Shown one piece after another: positions 10,138 to 20,110 of a DNA stretch of 64,000 bases; positions within the stretch are counted from its first letter, which is position 1; every line of letters starts with the position of its first letter. The position numbers and the translations under genes are program-made. Under the pieces are notes generated by a model. The model was not told the origin of the DNA, did no database searches, and saw nothing but the letters and a program-made list of their open reading frames with translations. Source of the stretch: Plutella xylostella. Lineage: Eukaryota > Arthropoda > Insecta > Lepidoptera > Plutellidae. The DNA lies in NCBI RefSeq assembly GCF_932276165.1, contig NC_064008.1, positions 5,151,001-5,215,000 on the forward strand. Reading direction: 5' to 3'.

Positions 10138-10940
10138 AACAACGTCGTTAGCAACTGTCTACACGGGCTGAAAAGTGCCTTTGTTTAACCCGCGATGCAA
10201 AATAATGGTATTTACGTTTCCTTGGCAAAAGTGGTGTGAGTTTTTGTATTTGAAAAGTAATTTGATTAAGTTTTCTTAGCCATGATTCATCAGAATTGTT
10301 TTAGATCTTTATTTTTCTTCCATTACGGTACAACTATGCTGATTGCAATCCAACAGGATTTGTTTTGTAACAGAAGTTCATAATTATGTACAGTGTAATG
10401 TATAGAGTTCACTCTTCAATGAAATTTTATATTTGATCTAATGTTTGTAGAGAGTGCTGTTAACGTGCTTTGTAAATGAAAAGCTAATGGTAAGATTCAG
10501 CAATACACGGCACACCTAGTATTTTAAGTGTACTTTAATGTAACTCGCGAAATATGTCCTGCATTGAGATAATAACAAGAGAGCATAGTAAGCTCAAATG
10601 AATACTTTTACTTGTTCCAAGTTTATCTATAAGTTAAATCAATTATTTGTTATTATTGTCGGCACTATATAGGTCTATAATAATACCACTATCTATTAGT
10701 ATCTATAAGTAAAATTTATTTGTACATGACTGTTGGTTGCCAGAATATAAATAAATAAATAATAAAAAAACGTAATCAAACATTACAAGAATTCAAGCAA
10801 AATCCTTTCTTGTTGAAGCCGAAACCTTAGCGAGGTTCGCAGATGGATCGGAGGATTCAGCAATTAATTTCAGTAACCCGAGCCTCACTGACCATTTCAG
10901 AGAAATATCTATCTCGAATACACCTTCATTTAGTAGAGGT
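10138..10940. other. no recognisable feature
   Basis: AT-rich; a short (AAATA)n run lies near 10748-10766. Confidence 0.4.
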
Positions 10941-10943
10941 ATA

Positions 10944-11088
10944 CAGGGTGTTGCAAAAAGGGTATATAGTAATCCGAAAGCAAAATATTTTTTTTCGCGA
11001 ATTTTGAAATTTTGATTTCATTTTCAGGCTAAGATGTACTGCTGCACAAGTAGGTTTCGGCTTACTATACCCTTTTTGCAACACCCTG
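10944..11088. mobile_element. TA-flanked MITE, 'CAGGGTGTTGCAAAAAGGG' family
   Basis: A clean 145-bp copy with arms CAGGGTGTTGCAAAAAGGGT and ACCCTTTTTGCAACACCCTG, flanked by TA (10942-10943, 11089-11090). The second-best arm block (AGTAATCCGAAA / TTTCGGCTTACT) extends the inverted repeat. Many fragments of this family recur in the window. Confidence 0.88.
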
Positions 11089-11269
11089 TAGAAACTCAAC
11101 CACGATAACTTTCGGCCCAACATCGATTAATTTATGGCTGCTATTTATGAACAATTTCAATTATTCAGATACAATTTAGTGGTAAGTAGACGAGAGTAAT
11201 TAAATAATTTTAGGATGTAATAGGTATTTATCAGTGAACCTACCCGTTATAGATAAGTAATGAAAATGT

Positions 11270-11405
11270 ATTTATTTATTAACACTTTATTGTATACTAA
11301 AATAAACAGTTACAAAAAAAAAGGACTTAAAAGTAGTGTATACAAAGGCGGGCTTATTGCCAAGAAGCAATTTCTCCCGACCAACCTTTGTTTGGTGGAA
11401 AACTA
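11270..11405 (-). repeat. LINE 3' end, minus strand
   Basis: Plus-strand TTTATTGTATACT... GGCGGGCTTATTGCCAAGAAGCAATTTC is the complement of the widespread 3' region also found at 23560-23815 (plus) and 34108-34245 (minus), with an AATAAA signal before the tail. It is probably the 3' UTR of a Jockey-like LINE. Confidence 0.6.
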
Positions 11406-11618
11406 AAGTTTTTTAAACTCCCGGATCTAAAATATGTCCCGATATGAATTTCTTTGTTTAATTAAATTGCAAATGCCTTCTGTTCACCTGATATTCAGTT
11501 TAGGGTGTCGGCTAAATTTATCTTTGAGTGTATTTAAATAATTCTACCCTGCATTTGCTATATAATGACAAGGTAGCGAAGGTCTATCAAGGGTTTCTTT
11601 TTACATTTCCCTTAATTA

Positions 11619-11680
11619 TATACAGAGTGTTGAGAAATTGGTATAGTGAGGTGACTCGGTAGGTCATTCTAAAACCAAAA
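11619..11680. repeat. partial 'CAGGGTGTTGC' MITE
   Basis: TACAGAGTGTTGAGAAATTGG followed by GTATAGTGAGGTGACTCGG resembles the family left end and interior. The right end was not found. Confidence 0.45.
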
Positions 11681-12290
11681 TGCTGAGCATAGCCACGTCA
11701 GTTTCTGCTGTCACTGGTTATTTAAAAACATGTAGGAGTAAACTCAACGATGTACTAGTTTAAGCAAGTAATGTATTTGATGAATAAATGATTCAGCGAG
11801 CTTACAAAGAATGCAGGTGAACTATGCAGTTGCAGATACAAACTATTCCTAACCCCGAATATCAACCGAAGCAATCTAAATACAATAGCCGAAATTCTAC
11901 TCACCTATTGTTCTCAAGCCAACGGCGACAATATAACAAAGATAGTTGAAGACACCCCCCTATTCTGCTTTGTAATAAGAGTAAACTCCAAGGAAATTCA
12001 ATAAGGTGCCCAACTTCGAATAATAATTGTTTAGAGACTTTCAATTAGGGAACTTTGTGAGGCAATTGTTTAATTTTAGCTGCTCTTAAGAAACTCTAGG
12101 TAGTAAAGCTTTGGAGATTGTAACGAAAATTTCATTACGAAAGCGCTCTTGTTATGTTTTTGTTGAATTGAGATGCGAAATTTGTAAGAGTTTTTAAGAA
12201 TAGATTTACACGTTATTGCATCTGTTTTGAAATTAATTTAATTAAACTATACAATAAATGTTTACCCATACCCAACTGTCAACATACAGA
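11681..12290. other. no recognisable feature
   Basis: AT-rich, nothing supported. Confidence 0.35.
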
Positions 12291-12570
12291 ATGTTGCAAA
12301 ACGCCGTTACGTTTAGTACGCCGAAATGGTATGACTCGGGGGCTAAGTGTCAATTTCTCCATAGTCGGTTAGAGCATAACCAGGGAGTCATTGGTTGACT
12401 TTTGACACATCTGTCATGAATTTTATATGGAGATGACGTTTAATTTATAAATCAATCCCTGTCGGTTAGATAACCGACTATGGAGATATTTGGCACTAAA
12501 TCTGATATTTTGTCCTACGATTTAAAAAATCGTGTCAAACCTGGATCTGACTTTCAGTCCCTCTACACCA
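12291..12570. repeat. diverged 'CAGGGTGTTGC' MITE split by another MITE
   Basis: ACATACAGAATGTTGCAAAACG... ATGACTCGGGGG on the left and GATATTTTGTCCTACGATTT on the right match successive segments of the family, interrupted by the element at 12347-12496. Confidence 0.45.
12347..12496. mobile_element. PIF/Harbinger-like MITE with TAA duplication
   Basis: 150 bp flanked by TAA (12344-12346 and 12497-12499). Arms GTGTCAATTTCTCCATAGTCG and CGACTATGGAGATATTTGGCAC pair with few mismatches. A 3-bp TWA duplication is the PIF/Harbinger signature. It sits inside an older MITE. Confidence 0.75.
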
Positions 12571-12811
12571 TCCCATGTGCTTATCATTTTTTTATCTATT
12601 AGTTTGGTTTAAATTAGTTCCAGGCCGCAATAACATGTGGTTTTAATATTTAATCATTTCGAATTAACAAATTGATAATACAGAATGGCTTGTTGGTGAA
12701 TCGCATAAATAAGTTAGTTTATTTGTATTAATTCGGTGTCCAGTTAAGCGTAAATTTTTGGGTAAAACAGTATACATGAAACAGGATGCAGTTTTATGAG
12801 TGCACTCCTTA

Positions 12812-13370
12812 GGGTGAATTCGTCCAAACATCACGTTATACGAGAATAACTATACCGGAATAAAATTTATACGCGAGTAAATATGTGGGATAAGTACATT
12901 TGCATTCTACCAAGTTATACCATGATTAATTGAATGAATGAGGAATGATGAGGAACGAAACTGCAATGCAACTAAAATAAAAATAGCTGCGTTTCAAAGC
13001 ACGCAGTAGAAATGACATGCCCAATTAGTTTGAATGGATTATAACAGTATGAAATTGTCTATGTTTTAATATTTTATTCGCTGTTGTTATTCTGAGAGTT
13101 TGCCTTTTAACGTACTTTTGTTTATGTTTTGACAGATGTGTTTATATGTCATTATGACGGTTTTCTAATCAGCTGATGTGCCGCCGCCATTACAAAATTA
13201 CTCTCGGATAAGCTCGTTACACGGTCAATTTTGGCGGTATAACATTTTATTCTTGGGATAAGCTACTTATCTTGGTTTCAGTTTTGGTAGAATGCAAAAT
13301 TTACTTACTCGCGAGTAACTGGTAGTTTACTCTCGAGTAAAAAGTTACTCGACGTTGGTCGAATCCGCCC
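12812..13370. mobile_element. PIF/Harbinger-like non-autonomous element
   Basis: 559 bp flanked by TTA (12809-12811 and 13371-13373). Ends GGGTGAATTCGTCCAA and TTGGTCGAATCCGCCC form the outer inverted repeat. ACTCGCGAGTAA/ACTCTCGAGTAA motifs continue the subterminal region. No transposase frame is visible. The TSD length and G-rich terminus fit PIF/Harbinger. Confidence 0.78.
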
Positions 13371-13439
13371 TTAGAAGGTTAATTAACTTGGTGCACTGAA
13401 AAACTTTCATACTTAGTATGAGTAATGCGGTATTATATT

Positions 13440-13715
13440 CTCTGTGTCTGGTCTCTCTAGCGAATAGAACCATTGTGCTTATCCCCAATGTCTAAACTGC
13501 CTTCCTATGCTTGGACCATTTCCCACCACGCTGGTCGACTGCGGGTTGGTGGGTTCACATAATAATATCAATACCTATATACTAAATCTCGATAATATGC
13601 TGGTTTCCTCACTATGTTCTGCTACTCCCTAAGAGAGATGGTGTACATTGTACTTAAATTTCAAAGTACTCATAGGTACATGTCAGCGCCGGATTCGAAC
13701 CCGTTTTTTTAATAA
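13440..13715 (-). mobile_element. tRNA-derived SINE, minus strand, head-truncated
   Basis: Minus-strand copy of the family at 29425: the complement of CCAACCCGCAGTCGACCAGCG and GGTGGGAAATGGTCCAAG lies at about 13500-13550, and the B-box side (GGGTTCGAATCCGGCGCTGA) near 13685-13705. The first half of the tRNA-like head is missing, replaced by A/T-rich sequence. Confidence 0.75.
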
Positions 13716-13929
13716 TAATTAAAAAAAAAAAGCACAAGCACAAGGAAATTAGGCTATTTAATGTACATAGAGCAGACTGTTAGCTTGTTAAATAATATAT
13801 AAAAGTTAATGTTTAAATTAAATACGTTATAAAGTCGTATAATTAACGGCGGTGGCAGCGCGGAAGAGTTTTTAGTGGCTACAGCGAGGTACGAACGAGC
13901 TTTTAAGAGGACTACGTGGTGTGATATTA

Positions 13930-14394
13930 CACTCACGAGCAATGAAAAAGTTCCAGTGATAATAGCACCAAAAAAAAAAAAACACGCACTCACGCCTTGT
14001 ACTAATGTACTCCCTTGCGGGGTAGGCAGAGGTGCATTGCTGCACCCACTTTTCGCCAGAGTGTTATGTTAGTCCCAATGTAATAGGGGGCGGGCCTATT
14101 GCCATTTTACGAGGAAAACATCCAAGACCCGAGAACAAATATCTGTGTTTAAACAAATATCTGCCCCAGCCGGGAATCGAACCCGGGACCATCGGCTCAG
14201 TAGTCAGGTCACTAACCACTACGCCATTCGGTCGTCCAGTGATAATAGCACCAAATTACTCCTAAACGGAAAAGACGCCGTCTGCAATATTGAAGGATAT
14301 TTCCCGAGATGCGCTGTTAAAAGTACTCAAATTTTTCGTTTAGGAAATAATTTTGGTGCTATTTTGAATTTAGATTTTATATTGCTCGTGAGTT
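13930..14394. mobile_element. TA-flanked MITE carrying a nested SINE
   Basis: Arms CACTCACGAGCAAT (13930-13943) and ATTGCTCGTGAGT (14381-14393) are inverted; TA flanks both ends (13928-13929, 14395-14396). Without the SINE and one copy of its duplication the element is about 180 bp. It belongs to the family at 3042 and 29088. Confidence 0.85.
13973..14235 (-). mobile_element. tRNA-derived SINE, full length, minus strand
   Basis: A 263-bp SINE with a 20-bp target duplication (13953-13972 and 14236-14255, CCAGTGATAATAGCACCAAA). On the minus strand the head ACGACCGAATGGCGTAGTGG contains an A-box, and GGTTCGATTCC is a Pol III B-box. The body has CAGATATTTGTTTAAACACA and GGGGTAGGCAGAGG, and the T-rich 3' tail appears as A's at 13973-13982. 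Not a functional tRNA gene: no cloverleaf acceptor stem is present. Confidence 0.92.
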
Positions 14395-14408
14395 TATTAT
14401 ATTATTAT

Positions 14409-14570
14409 GTAGCTGTTCCCGCAAGCTTCGCTTCGCCAAAAAAAGTTTTCCCGCGGGAGTTCCGGGATAAAAAGTAGCCTATGTTCTTTCTTAGGATCTA
14501 GACCATAATTATGTATACCAAATAGAGTAACAGACACACAGACATAGTTACTTTCGGATTTATAATATTA
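14409..14570 (+). repeat. 'CTGTTCCCG...' dispersed repeat, internally shortened
   Basis: Starts AGCTGTTCCCGCAAGCTTCG and ends ACTTTCGGATTTATAATATTA. It lacks the segment between the ACCAAAT motif and GAGTAACAGAC seen in the copy at 50283. Other copies lie at 51413 and, inverted, 61138-61958. Probably the 3' end of a non-LTR element; I cannot prove the class. Confidence 0.7.
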
Positions 14571-14572
14571 AA

Positions 14573-15100
14573 TATTATATGTATAGTTAAGAGGGAGTTT
14601 GGATGTTTATATCCACATACAACTCCGTATGTATCATATCAGGTGCCTGCTCGTTTCTCCCTCCCAGCTCACATACGAAGCGTAAATCTTTTATGACGTC
14701 ACACGTGTCATTAAACGCCTCTCAGTAACAGCCGAAGAATTTAAAGCACGAAGAATTACGCAGACGCCGGGTTATTTCGAAAGTTTTATTTCACGACGGG
14801 AGTTGAGCTGAATTTGATATTATTGTGACTAGTTGACTACAGTGGGCTCTACCTTCCACCTGCACTCTACCTCAACCTGCACTCGGGATGACTTACTCCA
14901 GGCCAACCAGAATGCTATCAAAGGTGCTTCTTTTTGGTCTGGACAAATTTAAAATTCGCATGTTCACTGATATGAAAGAAAAAGAAGAAGTGGGTTCGAG
15001 GCTTCTCGAAGATCTCGGTATTCTAGAATTATAGACTTAACAAATGAACAAACAGATGTTTTAGTCACTTGTAGCAGACGATAGGTCAATTGATTAGGAT
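14573..15100. other. no recognisable feature
   Basis: Nothing supported. Confidence 0.35.
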
Positions 15101-15110
15101 TATCTTAAGA

Positions 15111-15582
15111 CGACCGAATGGCGTAGTGGTTAGTGACCCTGACTACTGAGCCGATGGTCCCGGGTTCGATTCCCGGCTGGGGCAGATATTTGTTTAAACA
15201 CAGATATTTGTTCTCGGGTCTTGGATGGGCCTATTGCCATTTTACGGGCACATCCAAGACCCGAGAACAAATATCTGTGTCGGCGTCTTTTCCGTTTAGG
15301 AGTAATTTGGTGCTATTATCACTGGACGACCGAATGGCGTAGTGGTTAGTGACCTGACTACTGAGCCGATAGTCCCGGGTTCGATTCCCGGCTGGGGCAG
15401 ATATTTGTTTAAACACAGATATTTGTTCTCGGGTCTTGGATGTGCCCGTAAAATGGCAATAGGCCCGCCCCCTATTACATTGGGACTAACATAACACTCT
15501 GGCGAAAAGTGGGTGCAGCAATGCACCTCTGCCTACCCCGCAAGGGAGTACATTAGTACAAGGCGTGAGTGCGTGTTTTTTT
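15111..15582 (+). mobile_element. chimeric SINE insertion with inverted segment and transduced flank
   Basis: A single insertion bounded by the 10-bp duplication TATCTTAAGA (15101-15110 and 15583-15592). Order: a SINE head and body (15111-15227), a spacer, an inverted SINE piece (15251-15280) making a perfect 30-bp stem with 15198-15227, a 45-bp non-SINE segment (15281-15325), then a full SINE with T tail (15326-15582). The 45-bp segment is the exact complement of 14236-14280, the MITE flank beside the SINE at 13973-14235. Confidence 0.9.
15326..15582 (+). mobile_element. tRNA-derived SINE, full length, within the chimera
   Basis: About 257 bp, beginning ACGACCGAATGGCGTAGTGG, with B-box GGTTCGATTCC and ending in a T run. 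It is nearly identical to the complement of 13973-14235, including the adjoining MITE-derived 45 bp. Confidence 0.92.
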
Positions 15583-15845
15583 TATCTTAAGAACCTGTTT
15601 CACAATGTCTGGATAACTGGCTGTGGCTACCTATGGGATAAAAGACATGCGCATTAATAACAGATAGCTTAGCTGCATATACGTTTGTACAGATCTTAAC
15701 CTCACAACACTCAATCATATATTTTTCTCATACATCTTCTACCTGGCTACCTTTGAAGATTATCCTCCAATCCTAAAAAAGAAAATACTCTGCAACTCTA
15801 CCTTTCCAGAGTTTCACAATGGAAAAATCATTTATCATTACGTAT

Positions 15846-15965
15846 CATCATCAGTCAGTAATCGTTAGTGGTCCACTACTGTACATAAGCCTCTGGCAAG
15901 AAGCCTCACAATAGTATGTCACTGGTTTTCCTCATTCAGCCACTACCAGCTACCTTTAAAGACTG
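15846..15965 (-). repeat. RTE-like 3' end, minus strand, diverged
   Basis: CATCATCAGTCAGTAATCG... CCACTACTGTACATAAGCCTC is a diverged form of the CATCATCAGCCAATAATC... CCACTGCTGGACA motif at 19008, i.e. the complement of a LINE 3' terminus with (GAT)n tail. Confidence 0.6.
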
Positions 15966-15984
15966 AAAGTAAAATAATTATCAA

Positions 15985-16281
15985 CAGTCAGTTTCAATAA
16001 ATCTATCTACCGATGACTGGTAGTTACTTCCATACGATTTTGACAGGTTGTAACTTTTAGGGTGACTTGCACACCCGAGCCCGCGTTGTTCTATGGACTT
16101 GCATAACAAAGTTAATCAAAATTAAATAGTTTGTCTCTTGCTCTGACAGTATAATATCAGAGCAAGAGGTCATCACATTTAATTTTCTATAACTTATGTT
16201 ATGCAAGTCACCCTTAATGTGTCAAAATAGTATGAAAGTAACTACCAGTCATCGGTAGATAGAGTTATTGAAACTGGCTTT
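15985..16281. mobile_element. palindromic MITE hosting a smaller MITE
   Basis: Long inverted arms, CAGTTTCAATAAATCTATCT at left and the complement of CAGTTTCAATAACTCTATCT at right, continuing through CGATGACTGGTAGTTAC to TTTTGACA. The centre is occupied by the element at 16060-16213. No clear target duplication outside. Confidence 0.7.
16060..16213. mobile_element. PIF/Harbinger-like MITE, TTA duplication
   Basis: 154 bp with ends GGGTGACTTGCA and TGCAAGTCACCC, flanked by TTA (16057-16059, 16214-16216). The interior contains the hairpin TTGCTCTGACAG... CAGAGCAA. Same family as 58745-58872. Confidence 0.85.
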
Positions 16282-16679
16282 AAGTGATGTTCCAAAATTT
16301 CAATTAAATACGACTCAAAAGTATTTAAACCATTAAAGCTTTTTAGAACAGAAAACAATCACAGGAAGCGATTGTTATCCAAATGATTGCTTCAAACTTG
16401 TTTTTTTATCCAAAGCATTGAAGAGTGATTCCTACGAAAAGCTCCGTAAAGAAAATGGCTTCAAGACTTTTTAACCTATTTTCGCCAATCCTGCTGGCTT
16501 TGTAGAACTGGAAACAGTGCGGTCACTTCTAGTTCCGATACAAAAGTGGAGCCTATAAAAAAATTATAAATATAGAAACTCTTATACTTATACTTAACAC
16601 CAATGTGTAAGTACCTACGTTAATAAAAGTAAAATTATAAGTCATATTGTGTTTGGATTTCCGTGGAATTTTATGTTTG

Positions 16680-17165
16680 AAACTAGACGACGGTATTATG
16701 GCTTGCGTTTGTATTTTCGCAGTCGTCTAGTTAAATCACCTTTTTGATTGAATCACTAGCTCGTTCATTGAATGATGCTATTCAATTGTATGACTGGGCC
16801 GAAAGTTGATTGAACAAGCGTCACTAAACGTCCAACTAGTTAGCGGATTGTAACATAGCCGTTAGAACAGCGCGAACTTAAAATCAGTTAGGTGATTCAA
16901 ATGTATTTCAATGTATGCCCACTGAGGCGCTAGTAGCCACTAAAATAAATATGGCATCAAACAGCTGGCACAGAAAGCAACAGTAATGATATTTTTTTCA
17001 AATAAATTAGTTTAAAGTCCGTTATATTTACCTATTATTACGCCGCCGCCGGCTACTTTTAAAGAAACAAATTAGGTGAAACTGGCCGATTATGAACATA
17101 GTGTTTTTGTTGACACTGGTTTGATCATGGTCACCCAACCAAACATTACAAAGTCGGCTCGAGAT
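16680..17165. mobile_element. degenerate copy of the 61238 TIR family
   Basis: TTGATTGAATCACTAGCTCG, then CAAGCGTCACTAAACGTCCAA and GCATCAAACAGCTGGCACAG parallel the element at 61238-61852 in order. A remnant of its short reading frame is at 17028-17070. The right terminus is missing. The left edge has an extra hairpin (AACTAGACGAC ... GTCGTCTAGTT, 16680-16730). Confidence 0.65.
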
Positions 17166-17320
17166 AAGTATGTTATAGTAGTACTATAATGTTTATATAG
17201 GTAGGCATTGCACCTCTAGTACCGGTGATGATAGTTTGCATAACTAGAAGTTAACGTTTCAAAAATTATCATTCAAGTTTTGACTGTTTTTATAATGACT
17301 GCATGGACTTTTTTTCTAGA

Positions 17321-17588
17321 CGGCCGAATGGCGTAGTGGTTAGTGACCTGACTACCGAGCCGATGGTCCCGGGTTCGATTCCCGGCTGGGGCAGATATTT
17401 GTTTAAACACAGATATTTGTTCTCGGGTCTTGGATGTGCCCGTAAAATGGCAATAGGCCCGCCCCCTATTACATTGGGACTAACATAACACTCTGGCGAA
17501 AAGTGGGTGCAGCAATGCACCTCTGCCTACCCCGCAAGGGAGTACATTAGTACAAGGCGTGAGTGCGTGTGTGTGTGTGTGTGTGTGT
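17321..17588 (+). mobile_element. tRNA-derived SINE, full length
   Basis: Inserted with a ~19-bp duplication starting TGCATGGACTTTTTT (about 17302-17320 and 17590-17608). The head ACGGCCGAATGGCGTAGTGG carries the A-box, and GGTTCGATTCC is the B-box. The 3' tail is (GT)n rather than T(n), unlike its relatives here. Confidence 0.92.
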
Positions 17589-17609
17589 ATGCATGGACTT
17601 TTTTTTTCT

Positions 17610-19000
17610 AAACTATAATATTATATCTCTAAGAACACAAGTGTTTTCTATGGAGACAGTTTATTGCCCACGTTATACATTCCCTGGCCAGAGCACGTTC
17701 CTTCAGAATTTCGCTATAGAGAATCGACATTTCCCTTTAAAATTACTACCGGACGAAAGTATTTTGCTTGATGGAAGGCCCCTAAGAATTCACCCTCATT
17801 TTTGTAGTTTTTGAACGAAACATGCATTGTTTCGTGTTACATTTAGATACTCTTTTGAATGATATACGAGTACTATATACTTACTCATAAATGAGAATAT
17901 ATATTTTTATATGCAGGCATAATAATAATAATGTCCTAATTGAGATAAGCAATTCGGGAAGAATGAATTAAAGTGCTCAGGACACAAAACATCACATATA
18001 AAGAAAAAAACCTACGATTGTTACTTCGGCCACTTAATAGAAAATTAATAATTAAAAAATACCTACATTTCTCATCTATATAGCTAGCTAAAAACTTCAT
18101 AAGTAGGTACTTATGCATATTTCTTTCCTGAACTATGCTGAGATGCACTGAAAATGCTCTTCGCCCTTTCAGTGAAAATAACATATTTCTTACACATTTT
18201 CATTACGCCTCTCCTTTTATTTTAGCTCCAGAAAGGCAACATTGTAAGAAATGCATGCACGCCGAGAATTCCGGATACACGCTCCAGATAACAGATTTCA
18301 GCTGAAACCTGAATGTAGGGTAAACCTACTTTCAGTAAGATACTCTGGAAGACCAACTGGAAATTATGAAGAAACTGATTTATGTATTTTGTTGTTATAG
18401 ACTCACTTTTTACGAACATTTGTGATTGTCATATAATTTATACGTAATGGTTATATTCTGCAACTATTGTTTGCGTAAATCGAAGGAGACTACCTCAGTG
18501 ATGTATCCGGAGCACCCTTGGGAGGGGAGTCAGCGACTGACGCTTATCCATGGAATTAATAAATACAAGTACTTATTACTTCTATGCGCTTATCAGACTA
18601 CGGTGACAAATCCTTTCACTACAGTGACAACTCCTAGTTTAACAAGTCTGTTGCTGTAGTCTGACAAGAAGATTTTAGTAAATGGTAGGTACATATATTT
18701 TTAAGAGATTTCACTAAAATGTGGGACTTAAAATAAATCAGATTAGGACATTAAAATAAAAATAGATCTACCTAATGTCAGAAACATGAAGCCAGAAGTT
18801 TATATTTTCAAATCGAAATCTGAAATAGTGTGCCTAGCATTTTACTGCCGAGGAAATCTTCAATACTATAAACCGAAGTTTGAAGTACCACCAATCCGAG
18901 TATAACGCATAAAGCAACAGAAAACTTTATAATGCTCACTGGAATCATATGTTAGTGTAGCGAAGGCTATTCGGGGAACTGTTGCGTTCCTAAAGATATT
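17610..19000. other. no recognisable feature
   Basis: AT-rich. Open frames of 65-83 codons show no domain. Confidence 0.4.
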
Positions 19001-19007
19001 TTATCTT

Positions 19008-19185
19008 CATCATCAGCCAATAATCATCCACTGCTGGACAAGGGCCTCTCACAAGGAGCACCAAAACACTGGGTCCTCGGCCTTACTCATCCAGCCAATA
19101 CCGGCTACCCGACTAAAAAAATAAGTCCAGCGGGCATCTCACGTTGCGTTTGCCTGTTCGTGGTCTCCACTCGAGATACTTTTTT
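19008..19185 (-). repeat. RTE-like LINE 3' end, minus strand
   Basis: CATCATCAGCCAATAATCATCC then CACTGCTGGACAAGGGCCTC is the complement of a LINE C-terminus and (GAT)n tail. It extends to GCGTTTGCCTGTTCGTGG, matching the complement of the plus-strand copy at 45730. Confidence 0.75.
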
Positions 19186-19894
19186 ATTTTTAGCTTTTGA
19201 TGAAATTGGAATTATTTAATAGATTTTAAAAAATTGTGACTACGAAGAAGATGTGGTGAATCAATTTACTTGGTTACAACGAACAACAGTGCAAAGTGTG
19301 AGATCACAGTCCAATCTCAAACGCTCCAGTGTTAAAGACTTTGTAAGAAATTCATCGTAGGTTCATCTCTGGATCTGATTGGTCACTTTTGAAATATTCA
19401 TAAATATTTTATGTGATATTTTTCAACATGAGTTTCTCTGAATAAGTATCATTCCTGAGTTTCACTGACGCTACAATGTTATGTAAGGGTAAATAAAGTT
19501 TTCAGTAAATGGGAAAAAGTTTCGGTTCAAAATGTCAACGATTCAAACTACTGCTACTACTATGTCACGGTGTATTATTATGATATAGTCTTGATGTTAG
19601 GAAATCATAGCAAAAGCATATTTGAACCAATAACGTGTAATATAGATCTTTTGAGCTATATCTTTTATATTTATAGGTAGTAAGTACAAATGTATTAGAT
19701 ATCAATCGGATATACCTGTTCAAGGTCCACATTCCATTACCAACTTTACATCAGGCTCTAAAAGGTTCCTCTAGCTTTACAAAATGAGCAAACGAGGGCT
19801 ATCATGCAATATAGTATACTTGGTCTTGTGGGATGTATTAGGTTAAGCTTATTTGTGAAATAAATCTATTTATTCATTTATTCATTCATTCATG

Positions 19895-20110
19895 CTTACA
19901 ACAGTCGAGATGGCGTCGCGGCGCGGGTGAGGTGTAGGAGAGGCAAAAACTTGACATTGTAAATGAGACATAATGTAACCCCGCTGGCCAGACGACGACC
20001 TCAGACAGGTGGCCGGTAGTGGCTGGTTTAGGAAGCCCGAGGACAGAGTGTTGTGGCGCTCCTTGGGCAAGACATATGCCCAGCAGTGGACAATTAAGGG
20101 CTAGTGATAT
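19895..20110 (+). repeat. RTE-like LINE C-terminal fragment
   Basis: CCCGAGGACAGAGTGTTGTGGC then GCTCCTTGGGCAAGAC and CCAGCAGTGGACAATTAAGGG resemble the last codons of the LINE seen at 45730 (…EDRVLWRSLEEAYVQQW). The first part (GACATTGTAAATGAGACAT) recurs inverted at 44434-44475. The antisense open frame 19882-20070 is a shadow. Confidence 0.65.
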
